The notes: generated by a model from the letters alone, not told the origin. Shown: positions 44,933-54,351, counted from the stretch's first letter. The stretch: 64,000 bases of DNA from Afipia sp. GAS231 (GCF_900103365.1 NZ_LT629703.1:744001-808000), one strand, 5' to 3'. Program-made: numbers and translations.

Positions 44933-45784
44933 TCACCGTCCGTGGAACTTCGGTGCACGCTTCTCGAGAAAGGCAGAGGTGCCTTCCTTCTTGTCTTCCG
45001 TCGCCGCGCAGATGCCGAAATAGGACGCCTCGAGCGCAAATCCCTCGGCCTGGCTGGTGTCCATCCCCCTGTTGGCCGCCTCCAGCGAGAACTTCACGGC
45101 GATCGGCGCATTGGCCATGATCTGCTTCAGGATCGTTTCGGCGCGATCGATCAGGCTGGCTGCAGGAACGACTTCGTTGACGAGGCCGATGCGATAGGCC
45201 TCCTGCGCGGAAATCGTCTCGCCGGTGAGGATCAGCTGCAACGCACGACCCTTGCCGACCAGGCGCGGCAGGCGCTGCGTACCGCCACCGCCTGGCAACA
45301 GCCCGAGTTTCACCTCGGGCTGCCCGAATTTGGCATGCTCGACGGCGATCCGGATCGTGCAAGCCATCGCCGTCTCGCAGCCGCCGCCAAGCGCAAAGCC
45401 ATTGATGGCTGCGATCACCGGCTTGCCGAGATTTTCGACCAGATCGAGCACGCCCTGCCCGAACCGGCTAGACTCCTCCGCGTCATAGGCGTCGACATTC
45501 GCAAGTTCGGAGATATCGGCGCCGGCGATGAAGGCCTTGTCGCCCGCGCCGGTAAGAATCACGCCGTGCACGGATGCGTCGACCCTTGCGTCCTCGAATG
45601 CGGCCTTCAAATCGGTCCAGGTCGGCGTATTGAGCGCGTTGAGCACCTTGGGCCGATTGACCGTCACATAGGCGATCGAACCGTTTTTCTCGTACAGGAC
45701 ATTCGCGAGCGCCAATGCCGCCCTGGGCGAGGAGCCGGGTACGGTTGCAGGCGAAGGGGTGAGCGGTGCAGCTTGCGAAGCCAT
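44933..45784 (-). CDS. Enoyl-CoA hydratase (crotonase)
   Basis: This is a 283-residue crotonase with both catalytic glutamates. One is in NGFALGGGCETAMAC, the second in FGQPEVKLGLLPGGGGTQRLPR, so a true 2-enoyl-CoA hydratase is likely. The oxyanion segment KAFIAGADISEL is present. The N-terminal ~25 residues are Ala/Pro-rich and precede the fold. AGGAG fits best with the ATG at 45784; an ATG at 45790 is only two codons upstream. It follows the acyl-CoA dehydrogenase by 59 bases and would hydrate its product. Confidence 0.9.
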   Translation of the reverse strand: MASQAAPLTPSPATVPGSSPRAALALANVLYEKNGSIAYVTVNRPKVLNALNTPTWTDLKAAFEDARVDASVHGVILTGAGDKAFIAGADISELANVDAYDAEESSRFGQGVLDLVENLGKPVIAAINGFALGGGCETAMACTIRIAVEHAKFGQPEVKLGLLPGGGGTQRLPRLVGKGRALQLILTGETISAQEAYRIGLVNEVVPAASLIDRAETILKQIMANAPIAVKFSLEAANRGMDTSQAEGFALEASYFGICAATEDKKEGTSAFLEKRAPKFHGR

Positions 45785-45843
45785 AATCATATCTCCTGGA
45801 TTGAGAGAGCAGCCGACGCCGAAGCGCCGGCGCCGCCGGGATG

Positions 45844-47064
45844 TCAGATGAAGGCGCCGTGACCGGTGATGGCCTTGCCGACGATCAGATTCTGCATCTG
45901 ATAGGTGCCTTCGTAGGAGTACAGCGCCTCGGCATCGGCGAAGAAGCGCGCGACATTGTAGTCGGCGACGATGCCGTTACCGCCCAGGACCTCACGTCCC
46001 CATGAGACGGTCTCGCGCGATTTCGCCGTGCAGAACGCCTTCGCCAGCGCTGCATGATGGTCGCCGAGCTTGCCTTCGTCATCGAGCGTCGCCAGCCGGA
46101 GCATCAGGCACTGGCACGCGGTCAGATTGGCCAGCATCTTGGCGAGCAGATCCTGGATCATCTGGAACGAAGCGATCGGCTTGCCGAATTGCAGCCGCTC
46201 CTGCGCGTACTTGACGGTTGCTTCGAACGCGCCCATCTGGATGCCGGTCGAGGCCCAACCCACCATGTATCGCGTCATCCGCAGCACGCGCGCAGTATCG
46301 CGGAACGAGTTGCCGCCCTGCAGGCGGTTCGCTTCCGGCACCCGCACATCCTTCAGCGTGATCTGGCCGTTCTGGACCACCTTGAGCGCAATCTTGTGCT
46401 CGATCTTCTCGACGCTGAAGCCGGGCGTCGACTTGTTCTCGACGATGAATCCCTTCACCTGATTGTCGGCAAGGTCGCGCGCCCAGATGATGGAAATGTC
46501 GCACCACGGCGCATTGCCGATCCACCGCTTCTGGCCATTGAGAATCCAGGTATCGCCTTCACGCTTGGCCGTGGTGGTCAGACCGCCGCTGGTTCCCGAA
46601 CCGACCAGCGGCTCGGTCAAGCCGAAGCAACCGATCTTTTCCCAGCGCGCCATCGGCGGCAGCCATTTCTGCTTCTGCTCCTCCGATCCATCGAGATAGA
46701 TCGAGCCCATGGCCAGGCCGCTGTGGACGCCGAAAAAGGTGCAGAACGATGCGTCGGTACGCGCCAATTCCATCGCGACGAAGCCGAACAGTTTTTGGCT
46801 ACCGCCCGCGCAGCCATAACCCTCAAAACCGAGTCCGCCGAGGCCAAGCTCCTTGAACGAAGGCAGCAATTCGAACGGAAACGCATCCTCGGACCAGTAC
46901 TTGTTGATGACCGGCTGGACCTTGGTCTCCATGTAGGTCCGTACCTTTTTGACGAGCGCTCTCTCCTCAGGAGTGAGCAGGTCGACCAACTGATAGAAGT
47001 CGCCGTTGGGTACGGGCGCCGGCTTCGGTGCGGCGGCCTTGCTGGCTGCGGTTGCAGTGGGCAT
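45844..47064 (-). CDS. Acyl-CoA dehydrogenase (paralogue of the pha-linked enzyme)
   Basis: This is a 406-residue flavoenzyme closely similar to the protein encoded at 9580-10797 (shared FGLTEPLVGS, TSGG, NGQK-WIGNA, LGGNGI). The catalytic base is about Glu385 in YEGTYQMQ. The N-terminus is Ala/Lys-rich, and AAGGAG precedes the ATG at 47064. It sits between the 3-hydroxyacyl-CoA dehydrogenase and the crotonase, giving a dehydrogenation, hydration and second-oxidation series in one operon. A short-chain or dicarboxyl substrate is plausible from the glutaryl-CoA-dehydrogenase-like C-terminus, but unproven. Confidence 0.92.
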   Translation of the reverse strand: MPTATAASKAAAPKPAPVPNGDFYQLVDLLTPEERALVKKVRTYMETKVQPVINKYWSEDAFPFELLPSFKELGLGGLGFEGYGCAGGSQKLFGFVAMELARTDASFCTFFGVHSGLAMGSIYLDGSEEQKQKWLPPMARWEKIGCFGLTEPLVGSGTSGGLTTTAKREGDTWILNGQKRWIGNAPWCDISIIWARDLADNQVKGFIVENKSTPGFSVEKIEHKIALKVVQNGQITLKDVRVPEANRLQGGNSFRDTARVLRMTRYMVGWASTGIQMGAFEATVKYAQERLQFGKPIASFQMIQDLLAKMLANLTACQCLMLRLATLDDEGKLGDHHAALAKAFCTAKSRETVSWGREVLGGNGIVADYNVARFFADAEALYSYEGTYQMQNLIVGKAITGHGAFI

Positions 47065-47143
47065 TTTGAGACTCCTTTGGCTACGGCTTCAACGCCGGAA
47101 CAATTGCAGGACGTGTCGGATGTGTGATTGGTCGCGCCCGGTC

Positions 47144-48121
47144 TCAGGCGACCGACTTCGCTGATTTCGCCTCGCTCGACCTGGCAACCTTGTTGCGCAG
47201 CTCGATCAGGCCGAGCAGGACTTCGTCGCGCTCGGCCTCCAGCTCCGCGATGGTGCGCGATCCAGCCTCGGCGTGGACGCTGTCGATGAGCGTCTTTTGC
47301 ACTTCCGGCGTCAGCACCGGCGAGCCGAGGGTCTTCCACCAGGCCGTCATCGGGCCGGTGAACTGCTGGAAGAAGTGCTCGATGCCGCCCGGACCGCCGC
47401 CGAGGTGGTTGAGCATCAGGCCGCCCATCACGCCCCAGCGCAGGCCCGGGCCCCAGGAGAGAGCGGTGTCGACATCGGCGGCGCTCACCACACCCTCGGC
47501 GACCAGGTAATAGATCTCACGGCTCAGCGCTGCCTGCAGCCGATTGGCGACATGCCCCGGCATTTCCTTGTTGACGCGCACCGTCCGTTGCCCGATCGAG
47601 GTGTAAAATTCATCCGCGCGCTGGATCGTCGCTTGCGAGGTCTTGGCTCCGCCGACGATCTCGACCAGCGGGATCAGGTGCGGCGGGTTGAACGGATGAC
47701 CAATGACGCAGCGCTCCGGGTGGGACGCGGCGCCCTTCTGGATTTCGCTCATCGTGAGCCCCGACGAGCTCGACGCGATGATCACGTCGGGCGGCAGCAG
47801 CTCGTCGAGCTGCCCATAGAGCTTCTGCTTGAAATCGATCCGCTCGGGCCCGTTCTCCTGGACGAGGTCGGCACCGTTGAGCGCCTTCGCGAGGTCGGGC
47901 GTAAACGTCAGGTTCGACTGCGACGCGCCCGGTGAGAGGCCCAGCCGCTTGAGCGCAGGCCAGGCGGTCTCGACGAACTTCCTCAGCGCGGCTTCCGCGT
48001 TCGGCGCGGGGTCCGTCGCGACCACCTGCAGTCCCTTGGCGAGATACAGCGAGCTCCAGCTCGCGCCGATCACGCCGGTGCCGATGATTGCGATGCGCCG
48101 AATAGGTTTGGTCTCGGTCAT
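47144..48121 (-). CDS. 3-hydroxyacyl-CoA dehydrogenase family (lambda-crystallin/carnitine dehydrogenase-like)
   Basis: This is a 325-residue NAD-dependent dehydrogenase. The Rossmann motif IIGTGVIGASW is at about residues 12-22, with the acidic residue binding the NAD ribose in VVATDP. The catalytic segment SSSSGLTMSEIQ and the GHPFNPPHLIPLVEIVGG stretch with the family histidine are clear. It is shorter than multifunctional FadB and resembles stand-alone 3-hydroxyacyl-CoA, carnitine or L-gulonate dehydrogenases. GGAGAAATCAC precedes the ATG at 48121. It follows the YWTD-propeller gene by 21 bases and probably performs the second oxidation of the pathway. Confidence 0.9.
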   Translation of the reverse strand: MTETKPIRRIAIIGTGVIGASWSSLYLAKGLQVVATDPAPNAEAALRKFVETAWPALKRLGLSPGASQSNLTFTPDLAKALNGADLVQENGPERIDFKQKLYGQLDELLPPDVIIASSSSGLTMSEIQKGAASHPERCVIGHPFNPPHLIPLVEIVGGAKTSQATIQRADEFYTSIGQRTVRVNKEMPGHVANRLQAALSREIYYLVAEGVVSAADVDTALSWGPGLRWGVMGGLMLNHLGGGPGGIEHFFQQFTGPMTAWWKTLGSPVLTPEVQKTLIDSVHAEAGSRTIAELEAERDEVLLGLIELRNKVARSSEAKSAKSVA

Positions 48122-48142
48122 GTGATTTCTCCGAAGCGTTGG

Positions 48143-49057
48143 TCAGATTTCGGCGTAGGCGATGCCGGTGAGGTTGCCCTGCGCGAAAAGGAAATTTCGT
48201 TCGCCGGATCCATCGAGCCGCGCGAAATAGACCGAGCCGGCGAAATCGGTCACGAACATGCGATCGTTCGGAACGTCGAGCGCGATACCGATCCCCTCCA
48301 TCAGATGGGTCACCACGATCTCCGGCTCGGCGGGCTTGTTGTCGATCGAGGCCCGGTTCACCGTGTTGCCACGCGGCGGGTCGCCGCGGTCGGTCCAGTA
48401 GAGAATGCGGTTCTCGAGGTCGAGCTCGAGATCGATCGGCTCCGGCAGGCCGTCGTAGAAGATCTCGATGTCGGTCCGGGTCGCCGCGGTTTGGCCAGCG
48501 GGAATTTCGAGATTGGCGCGGAACAGGCGACCGAGCCCGGCATTATCAGGACCTTTTTGCGTCCAGTAGAGATGTCCGAGTTTCGGGTCGATCGTCAGTC
48601 CGACGCACCACCGGGTCTGATCCCGGCTATCGGCTTCACCGCGGCCGGCGACGATGAGCGTCTCCAGCTGCGAGCCGTCGAGATTGCAGCGCATGACGCG
48701 CATGCCCTCGCGGTCGCACCAATAAAGCTTGCCGGCCTTCTTATCGAGAATGATCTGCTTCGGAGTGTGGGTTTTTCCCTGCGGGACGATCACCTTGCGG
48801 TTCTTGCCATCGATGTCGGCACGCTCGATGGTCCCGTCGTCCAGACTTGGGATGCCCATGTTGGTCCAGTAGATATGGCCCGCCTCGACATCCACGACGA
48901 TGCCGTCGGGCAAGTGGCAATCCGACACGATGGTCTTGCGGTCGGAACCATCCGTATTCATGGAGTGAATGCGGCCGGCGTTGAGCTCAAGGACAAACAG
49001 ACGAGCGGCGACGGCGCTGGCGACGGCGGTTCGATTGTTCTTGACGGCTTCGGACAT
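48143..49057 (-). CDS. YWTD-repeat beta-propeller protein
   Basis: This 304-residue protein is made of repeated beta-propeller blades marked by YWTD-like strings: IYWTNMG, LYWCDREG, LYWTQKG and LYWTDRGDPP, each followed by a basic or polar LDG-type turn. These resemble LDL-receptor class B/SMP-30-like propellers. No signal peptide is evident at the chosen start (MSEAVKN, 49057), suggesting a cytoplasmic protein. It is the first gene of the seven-gene CoA operon, so it may be a lactonase-like or binding component for the substrate. No catalytic metal site was assigned. Confidence 0.82.
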   Translation of the reverse strand: MSEAVKNNRTAVASAVAARLFVLELNAGRIHSMNTDGSDRKTIVSDCHLPDGIVVDVEAGHIYWTNMGIPSLDDGTIERADIDGKNRKVIVPQGKTHTPKQIILDKKAGKLYWCDREGMRVMRCNLDGSQLETLIVAGRGEADSRDQTRWCVGLTIDPKLGHLYWTQKGPDNAGLGRLFRANLEIPAGQTAATRTDIEIFYDGLPEPIDLELDLENRILYWTDRGDPPRGNTVNRASIDNKPAEPEIVVTHLMEGIGIALDVPNDRMFVTDFAGSVYFARLDGSGERNFLFAQGNLTGIAYAEI

Positions 49058-49496
49058 GTGGCACCCGTATGACGGACTGACGCACAATTGGTCAGCGCTT
49101 GACCACGACAGTGCCGCGAATACGCGCCGCGATATTGAATGAGACGATCATCGCTGGAATGGTTGTGCTGCTTCTTCGATAGCCTGCGACGCCGATCACC
49201 TCCTGCCCCGCGCTTGCACATTGCGGACGCGGCGGATATCTTTTCTTGGCCTGCGATCGGTTCATTGAGGGGCTTTGCGGCATGCAAGCCGCGTTCGACT
49301 CGCTCTGACCGCGCCTTCCGTACCGTTTGTTTGCCGGCGCGGAATTGAGCGCACGAACATGCAAGTCGTAGCGCGTCCGGACAAGCGACGAAGTTTTTGC
49401 GCTGGCTAAGTCACGGTGCCGCAGTGTCAGACGAGGCGAATGGAAGTCCGGCGAGGCCTGACAACCAAGACGGTCATGAACCAAGTGGAGACTGGC
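49058..49496. other. 439-base divergent intergenic region
   Basis: This gap separates the leftward CoA operon from the rightward HlyD exporter genes and should hold both promoters. No clear operator palindrome or terminator was recognised. The exporter frame is open from 49416, but that part has no domain content, so the start was placed at 49497. Short antisense frames here look spurious. Confidence 0.45.
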
Positions 49497-50558
49497 ATGG
49501 ACACGCCGACCTCTGGCGACGACATCCAAATTACACCCCACGCTCCGCCTGACGGACAGGACAAGGACGTCCGCGCGGCGACCCGTGCCCCTTCCATTAT
49601 CGTCGGTGTCGTTGCAGCTATCGTTGTAGCGTTATCGCTCTTCTATCTGTTGCGGCCGGTACCGCTGCTCGTACAGGGCGAGGCCGATGCCACGCGGCTC
49701 GACATCGCCGCGCGCGTCGACGGCCGGGTCAAGGAAATCCCCGTCAACCGCGGCCAGAACGTTCCCGCAGGCGCGGTGCTCGTACAGATCGATAATCCGG
49801 AGACGCTGGCCAAACACGAGCAGATGAAGGCGGCGATGGCTGTCGCCGAGGCACAGCTCGCCAACGTACTGGTCGGAACGCGGGCGGAAGTCATCGCGGC
49901 GCGGAAGGCGGAGCTGGAGCGCGCCCAGGCAGCGCTGGTGCTGGCGCAGAAGACCTTCGATCGAACCAATACATTGACCGGGCAAGGCAACGCGCCGCAA
50001 TCCCGTCTCGACCAGATGACGGATGCGCTGCACGAAAGCGAACGCGCGGTTGATCAGGCCAAATCGGCTTACGACCAGGCCGTCAACGGCTACACAAAAG
50101 AAGAGCGGGCGATTGCCCGGACCAACGTCGAAAAGGCCAATGCCGATATCCAGAGCGTTCAATCGATCATCGATCAGCTCCAGGTCTATGCTCCCGTGGC
50201 CTCGCAGGTCTATCAGCGCAACGTCGAGCCCGGCGAGTATGTATCGCCGGGGGTACCGCTCGTTACCCTGATCGATCTGGCCGACGTCTGGATTCATTTC
50301 GATCTGCGCGAGGATCTCGTCAAGGGATTAAAGGTCGGCGATCGGTTCGATGTCCGCATTCCTGCCCTCGCCGACCGCCGCGTCACGGTCGAGGTCAAGC
50401 TGGTTGCGACCAAGGGCGAATATGCGAGCTGGCGGGCCACGCGCGCCACCGGCGACTTCGACTTGCGGACGTTTTCGATCCGCGCCTATCCGGTCCAGCC
50501 GGTGCCGGAGTTGCGACCGGGGATGAGCGCCTATCTCGACTGGCGGTCACGGCAATGA
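49497..50558 (+). CDS. HlyD-family membrane fusion protein (exporter component 1)
   Basis: This 353-residue periplasmic adaptor has one N-terminal membrane anchor (about residues 34-53). The barrel-lipoyl part is seen in ARVDGRVKEIPVNRGQNVPAGAVLVQID, a long helical hairpin spans about 100-225, and the second lipoyl half contains PVASQVYQRNVEPGEYVSPG. GTGGAG precedes the ATG at 49497. The stop overlaps the start of the permease gene (ATGA). It should link the inner-membrane permease to an outer-membrane channel that is not encoded nearby. Confidence 0.88.
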   Translation: MDTPTSGDDIQITPHAPPDGQDKDVRAATRAPSIIVGVVAAIVVALSLFYLLRPVPLLVQGEADATRLDIAARVDGRVKEIPVNRGQNVPAGAVLVQIDNPETLAKHEQMKAAMAVAEAQLANVLVGTRAEVIAARKAELERAQAALVLAQKTFDRTNTLTGQGNAPQSRLDQMTDALHESERAVDQAKSAYDQAVNGYTKEERAIARTNVEKANADIQSVQSIIDQLQVYAPVASQVYQRNVEPGEYVSPGVPLVTLIDLADVWIHFDLREDLVKGLKVGDRFDVRIPALADRRVTVEVKLVATKGEYASWRATRATGDFDLRTFSIRAYPVQPVPELRPGMSAYLDWRSRQ

Positions 50559-52885
50559 GGCCGGCGTCGAAGCCCGGATTCTGGCGGGTCGCGCAGCGCG
50601 AGTGCCACTGGCTGTTTCACGATCGTGTCGCGCTGCTTTTGATCTTCGGCGTGCCGCTGTTTGCGTTCGTGGTTCTCACCACCGTTTTCAGCCATCCGGT
50701 GATACGGGGGCTCGGGGTGACTGTTGTCGACGAGGACAACTCGGACGCTTCGCGGGCCCTGGTGGAATACGTCGCGGCCTCGCCGAGTCTCGCGATCGTC
50801 GACCGCTCCGGTACGCTGTCGACGGCCGTGCAGGACATACGGTCAGGCAAGGCGATTTCGGCAATCCATATCCCGCCGGATTTCGAGCGCGACCTGAAGG
50901 CCCAACGACGCCCGCAGGTCGTCGGCTTCTATAACCAGCAGTTCCTGACGGCGGCCGGCATTGCGTCCTCGGGCCTGAGCGATGCGCTTTCCGCCGCGGC
51001 GGCGGTAGCTGCCCCCGCCAGGCGCACCGCCCCCGCACCGGCTTCCATCGGAACGCTCGCCACCGAGACCATCGCGCTCGTCAATCCGCAAAAGAACTAT
51101 GCGCAGTTCCTGCTCCGTGCCCTGCTGCCGACGATCATCCATGTGGTGATCACCCTCGCCGCGGGCTATTCCGTCGGCTCGGAATTCCGCCGTCGCAACG
51201 CGCGGGACTGGCTCGAAAGCGCCGGCGGCGATCCGGTCGCAGCCCTGGCCGGCAAGCTCGCGCCGCTGTTCTGCATCTTCCTCCTGATCATGTTGGCCGA
51301 GCCGCTGTTCCTGGAGGGCGTGCTGCAAATCCCCTTCCGGGGGGACTTGCCGTTGATGATCGCCGCCGGCTCCCTCCTGATCATTGCCTATTTGTCGGTG
51401 GGCGCCTTGCTGCAGCTTTTGGCCGGCGACCTGGCGACGGGGCTCGGACTTGCGGGCCTGTTTGCCTCACCGGCATTCGGCTACGCCGGCGTCGGCTTTC
51501 CCACGGTCGGCATGAATGCCTTTGCGCAAGTCTGGAGCACGATCCTGCCGCTGCGCTGGTACATGTCCGTCTTGCTGGGACAAGCGGCGCGGGGATTGCC
51601 GGTCTCGGAAGCCGCGGTTCCGTTCGCGGCGCTCGCCGGCCTGGCACTGCTCTTTGGCGGCCTTGCCTTGCTGCGCATGGCGAGCCTCAAGCGCAGGGGC
51701 TGGTTTGAGATGGCACGACCTGCCGAGCAACCCGAGATCGGCCGCGCGCCGCGAGGCATCGGCGGCGCCTTCACGGCGGAGTGGCGGCGCGTGCTCGGAA
51801 CCCGAAGCGCCTTCAGCGTGCTGTTCCTGGCTCCCCTGGTTTACGGCATCTATTATCCGCAACCCTATCTGAACCAGATTCTTCGCAAGCTTCCGATCGC
51901 GGTCGTCGACAATGATCTCAGCGATCTCAGCCGCCAGATCGTCGAGACGCTGGATGCGAGTGGCGCATTGAACGTTGCAGTTCGCGTCCGCACGCTTGCC
52001 GAGGCGCGCACCGCGATCGATCGCGGCAAGGCCTTTGCCGCCGTCGAAATCCCCGCAGGCACCGAGCGCGACGTGCTCAAGGGCATCACCGCCCACATCC
52101 CGGTCTACGCCGATGCCACCTACCTCTTCATGTTCAGGTCGAACGCAAGCGGGGTAGCGACGGCGGTGGGAGCCTTGACATCCGAACTCGTTTCGCGAGG
52201 CGCGCGCTCCGACGGCAGCCTCGTCAAGGCGAAATTGGCGAGTCAGAGCCCGGCCGACGTTCTGCTGCAGCCGATCTTCAACCCGGTGGGAGGTTATGCG
52301 AGCTACGTCGTTCCGGCGGCGTTTGTGCTGATCCTGCAGCAAACGCTGCTGATCGGGGCGGCAATGCTGACCGGCGCCGCGTTGGCAGGCGCCGGCGGAG
52401 CGTTCACCGGCGTGCTCGGCCGGGGCATCGCCCATCTGACCATCTACCTTCCGGCGCTCGCGCTTTATCTCATCGTGCTGCCGCGGATCTACGGCTTTTC
52501 GACGCTCGGGCATCTTCCACAGATCTTCGCGCTCGCGACCGTCTTTTTGCTGGCGACGAGTTTCATGGGACAGGCCATCGGGGCCTGGTTCACCCGGCCC
52601 GAAAACGCCACCCTCCTCCTGCTTGCCACCAGCCTGCCCCAGTTCTTCACCGCCGGCTTCGCATGGCCGCGCGAAGCCATCCCCGACGCGGCCATTGCGC
52701 TCGGTCGAATGTTCCCCGCCGACTCCGCGATCGACGGGCTCGTGCGCGTCAACCAGCTCGGTGCCAGCATCTGGGAGGTCGGGCATGACTGGCTCGCGCT
52801 GTGGTGTCTGGCGCTCGGCTATTTCGCCCTCGCGGTGATCTCGGCAGTTGCCGTCAAGAGAGGAGCGGAACATGCGCAAGGCTAG
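50555..52885 (+). CDS. Double ABC-2-type permease
   Basis: This is a 776-residue membrane protein made of two ABC-2 permease halves in tandem. Each half begins with a basic segment and a helix (FHDRVALLLIFGVPLFAFVV near 22; GTRSAFSVLFLAPLVYGIYY near 412), then a long extracytoplasmic domain, and ends in a five-helix bundle. The extracytoplasmic parts contain matching motifs (VTVVDEDNSDASRALVEYV and IAVVDNDLSDLSRQIVETL), so the gene arose by duplication and fusion. The organisation HlyD-permease-HlyD resembles drug exporters of the YhiI/YhhJ kind, but no ATPase gene is adjacent. The 3' end overlaps the next HlyD gene by 14 bases. Confidence 0.88.
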   Translation: MRPASKPGFWRVAQRECHWLFHDRVALLLIFGVPLFAFVVLTTVFSHPVIRGLGVTVVDEDNSDASRALVEYVAASPSLAIVDRSGTLSTAVQDIRSGKAISAIHIPPDFERDLKAQRRPQVVGFYNQQFLTAAGIASSGLSDALSAAAAVAAPARRTAPAPASIGTLATETIALVNPQKNYAQFLLRALLPTIIHVVITLAAGYSVGSEFRRRNARDWLESAGGDPVAALAGKLAPLFCIFLLIMLAEPLFLEGVLQIPFRGDLPLMIAAGSLLIIAYLSVGALLQLLAGDLATGLGLAGLFASPAFGYAGVGFPTVGMNAFAQVWSTILPLRWYMSVLLGQAARGLPVSEAAVPFAALAGLALLFGGLALLRMASLKRRGWFEMARPAEQPEIGRAPRGIGGAFTAEWRRVLGTRSAFSVLFLAPLVYGIYYPQPYLNQILRKLPIAVVDNDLSDLSRQIVETLDASGALNVAVRVRTLAEARTAIDRGKAFAAVEIPAGTERDVLKGITAHIPVYADATYLFMFRSNASGVATAVGALTSELVSRGARSDGSLVKAKLASQSPADVLLQPIFNPVGGYASYVVPAAFVLILQQTLLIGAAMLTGAALAGAGGAFTGVLGRGIAHLTIYLPALALYLIVLPRIYGFSTLGHLPQIFALATVFLLATSFMGQAIGAWFTRPENATLLLLATSLPQFFTAGFAWPREAIPDAAIALGRMFPADSAIDGLVRVNQLGASIWEVGHDWLALWCLALGYFALAVISAVAVKRGAEHAQG

Positions 52886-53843
52886 CCGCGCTGCCATCGT
52901 TGCGATCGCGCTCGTGCTTGTCGCGGGTGTTCTGATCGGCTACGAGCGTCGTTCCGGATCGGCGGTCACCATCGTTGGCGTCGTGCGGGCGACCGAAGTC
53001 AGGGTAGAGCCGGAGGTGAATGGCCAACTCATGTCGATCGCCGTCGGAAAAGGCGCGCTCGTCCACGCCGGCGATATCCTGGCGCGGCTCTCCGCGGTCG
53101 AGTTGACGGCACAGGCAGACCAGGCGCGGGCCGCGCTGGCCTCGGCAACCGCGAACCGCAACAACGTCTATGCCGGCGTTCGCCGCGAACAGGTCGATTC
53201 GCTGAAGGCTGCCATCGCCAAGGCAAGCGCCCGCCTCGACTATGTGCAAGCCCAGCTCACCCGGACCAGCACGCTGGCACGGCAGAACTTCGAGTCCCAA
53301 CAGTCGCTCGACCAGGCCGAAAACGACGTTGCCAGCGCACGTGCCGACGTCGCGGAGGCCCAGGCGAATTACGATGCGGCAGTAGCAGGCCCGACGCGGG
53401 AGGAGCGCGCGATCGCCGACGCGCAGGTGCAGGCGGCGGCCGCAGCGGTCACCGTGCTCGAGCGCCGGCTTGACAAGATGGTCCTGCGTGCTCCGGCTGA
53501 CGGTGTTGTCACCGTCGTCGCCGCGGAGGTGGGCGAGAACGTTCGCGCCGGCCAACCGATCCTGATGGTCGAAGCGGCGGGCAAGCAATGGCTCTCGTTC
53601 AATGTGCGCGAAGATCATCTCAACCGTCTCTCGATGGGAGAAGCGGCGAGCGTGATGCGCAACGGCGCCGCCGGCGCGATCAAAGCCGCCATCACCGAAC
53701 TGCGGCCGCTCGGAACGTTCGCCACCTGGCAGGCCGAGCGGGTCATTGGCGATCATGACCGCAACACGCTTCGCTTGCGCCTCGACCCTGAAGGAGAGCC
53801 CGCAAGCCTTGAGCCGGGCATGACGGTCTGGATCGAGAACTAG
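52872..53843 (+). CDS. HlyD-family membrane fusion protein (exporter component 2)
   Basis: This is a 323-residue adaptor with an N-terminal membrane anchor (about residues 6-24). A lipoyl half (VRVEPEVNGQLMSIAVGKGALVHAGDIL), a helical hairpin and a second lipoyl half (LRAPADGVVTVVAAEVGENVRAGQPIL) follow. A strong GAGAGGAGCGGAAC precedes the ATG at 52872. It shares the layout of the first HlyD protein but is only moderately similar, so the exporter has two distinct adaptors. Both helical hairpins contain a similar PTREERAIA / YTKEERAIA string. Confidence 0.88.
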   Translation: MRKASRAAIVAIALVLVAGVLIGYERRSGSAVTIVGVVRATEVRVEPEVNGQLMSIAVGKGALVHAGDILARLSAVELTAQADQARAALASATANRNNVYAGVRREQVDSLKAAIAKASARLDYVQAQLTRTSTLARQNFESQQSLDQAENDVASARADVAEAQANYDAAVAGPTREERAIADAQVQAAAAAVTVLERRLDKMVLRAPADGVVTVVAAEVGENVRAGQPILMVEAAGKQWLSFNVREDHLNRLSMGEAASVMRNGAAGAIKAAITELRPLGTFATWQAERVIGDHDRNTLRLRLDPEGEPASLEPGMTVWIEN

Positions 53844-53865
53844 CGGGGGCCGGCAAGCCTTCAAC

Positions 53866-54234
53866 TTAACTTATCTCGTCGACCCGGTCCGGGTAGAAGG
53901 CGACGTAATCCTCGATCTGCGCCATCGCTTCAAATGGGGCCTCATAAGTCCACACCGCGTTGCGTGAGCGATCACCGCCGGCGGGAATGCTGTAGTAGGA
54001 AGCGTCGCCTTTGTAGGGGCAATACGAAGTGTGTTCGCTGCGCATAAGCGCGGCCATATCGACGTCCCGACGGGGAATATACTGAACGGGCGGATACGAC
54101 GCCTCGCGAAGTGTCAACGCAGCGCTCGTGTCGGCGATGATTTTTCCGCCGACCTTGACCACGACGCGAGACGGGTTCGCTTCGATCGAAATCGGGTGGT
54201 CCGGCCCCGGAATCTTCACTGGTTTGTCAGTCAT
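53866..54234 (-). CDS. DUF427 domain protein
   Basis: This is a 122-residue protein covering one DUF427 domain. The family strings VVVKVGGKIIADTSAALTLRE, PPVQYIPRRDVDMA and SYCPYKGDASYY are all present, the last probably forming the conserved pocket. The function of the family is unknown. GGAGACAAGTC precedes the ATG at 54234. It lies downstream of the SDR gene on the same strand (117-base gap) and converges on the exporter genes. Confidence 0.88.
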   Translation of the reverse strand: MTDKPVKIPGPDHPISIEANPSRVVVKVGGKIIADTSAALTLREASYPPVQYIPRRDVDMAALMRSEHTSYCPYKGDASYYSIPAGGDRSRNAVWTYEAPFEAMAQIEDYVAFYPDRVDEIS

Positions 54235-54351
54235 GACTTGTCTCCGTATTGGCAGGTGCAGTGGTCACTATCGCGCTCTTCCGAATGTGTGCTCATGGCG
54301 CCGTGGTTAGCGTCCGGCCATCTGAAGCGCGAACGGGAATGCCCTCGGGAG

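Noticed and set aside
49092..49541. 149-residue minus-strand frame in the divergent gap
   Set aside because: It overlaps the start of the HlyD gene and the promoter of the YWTD gene, with no recognisable domain or ribosome-binding site.
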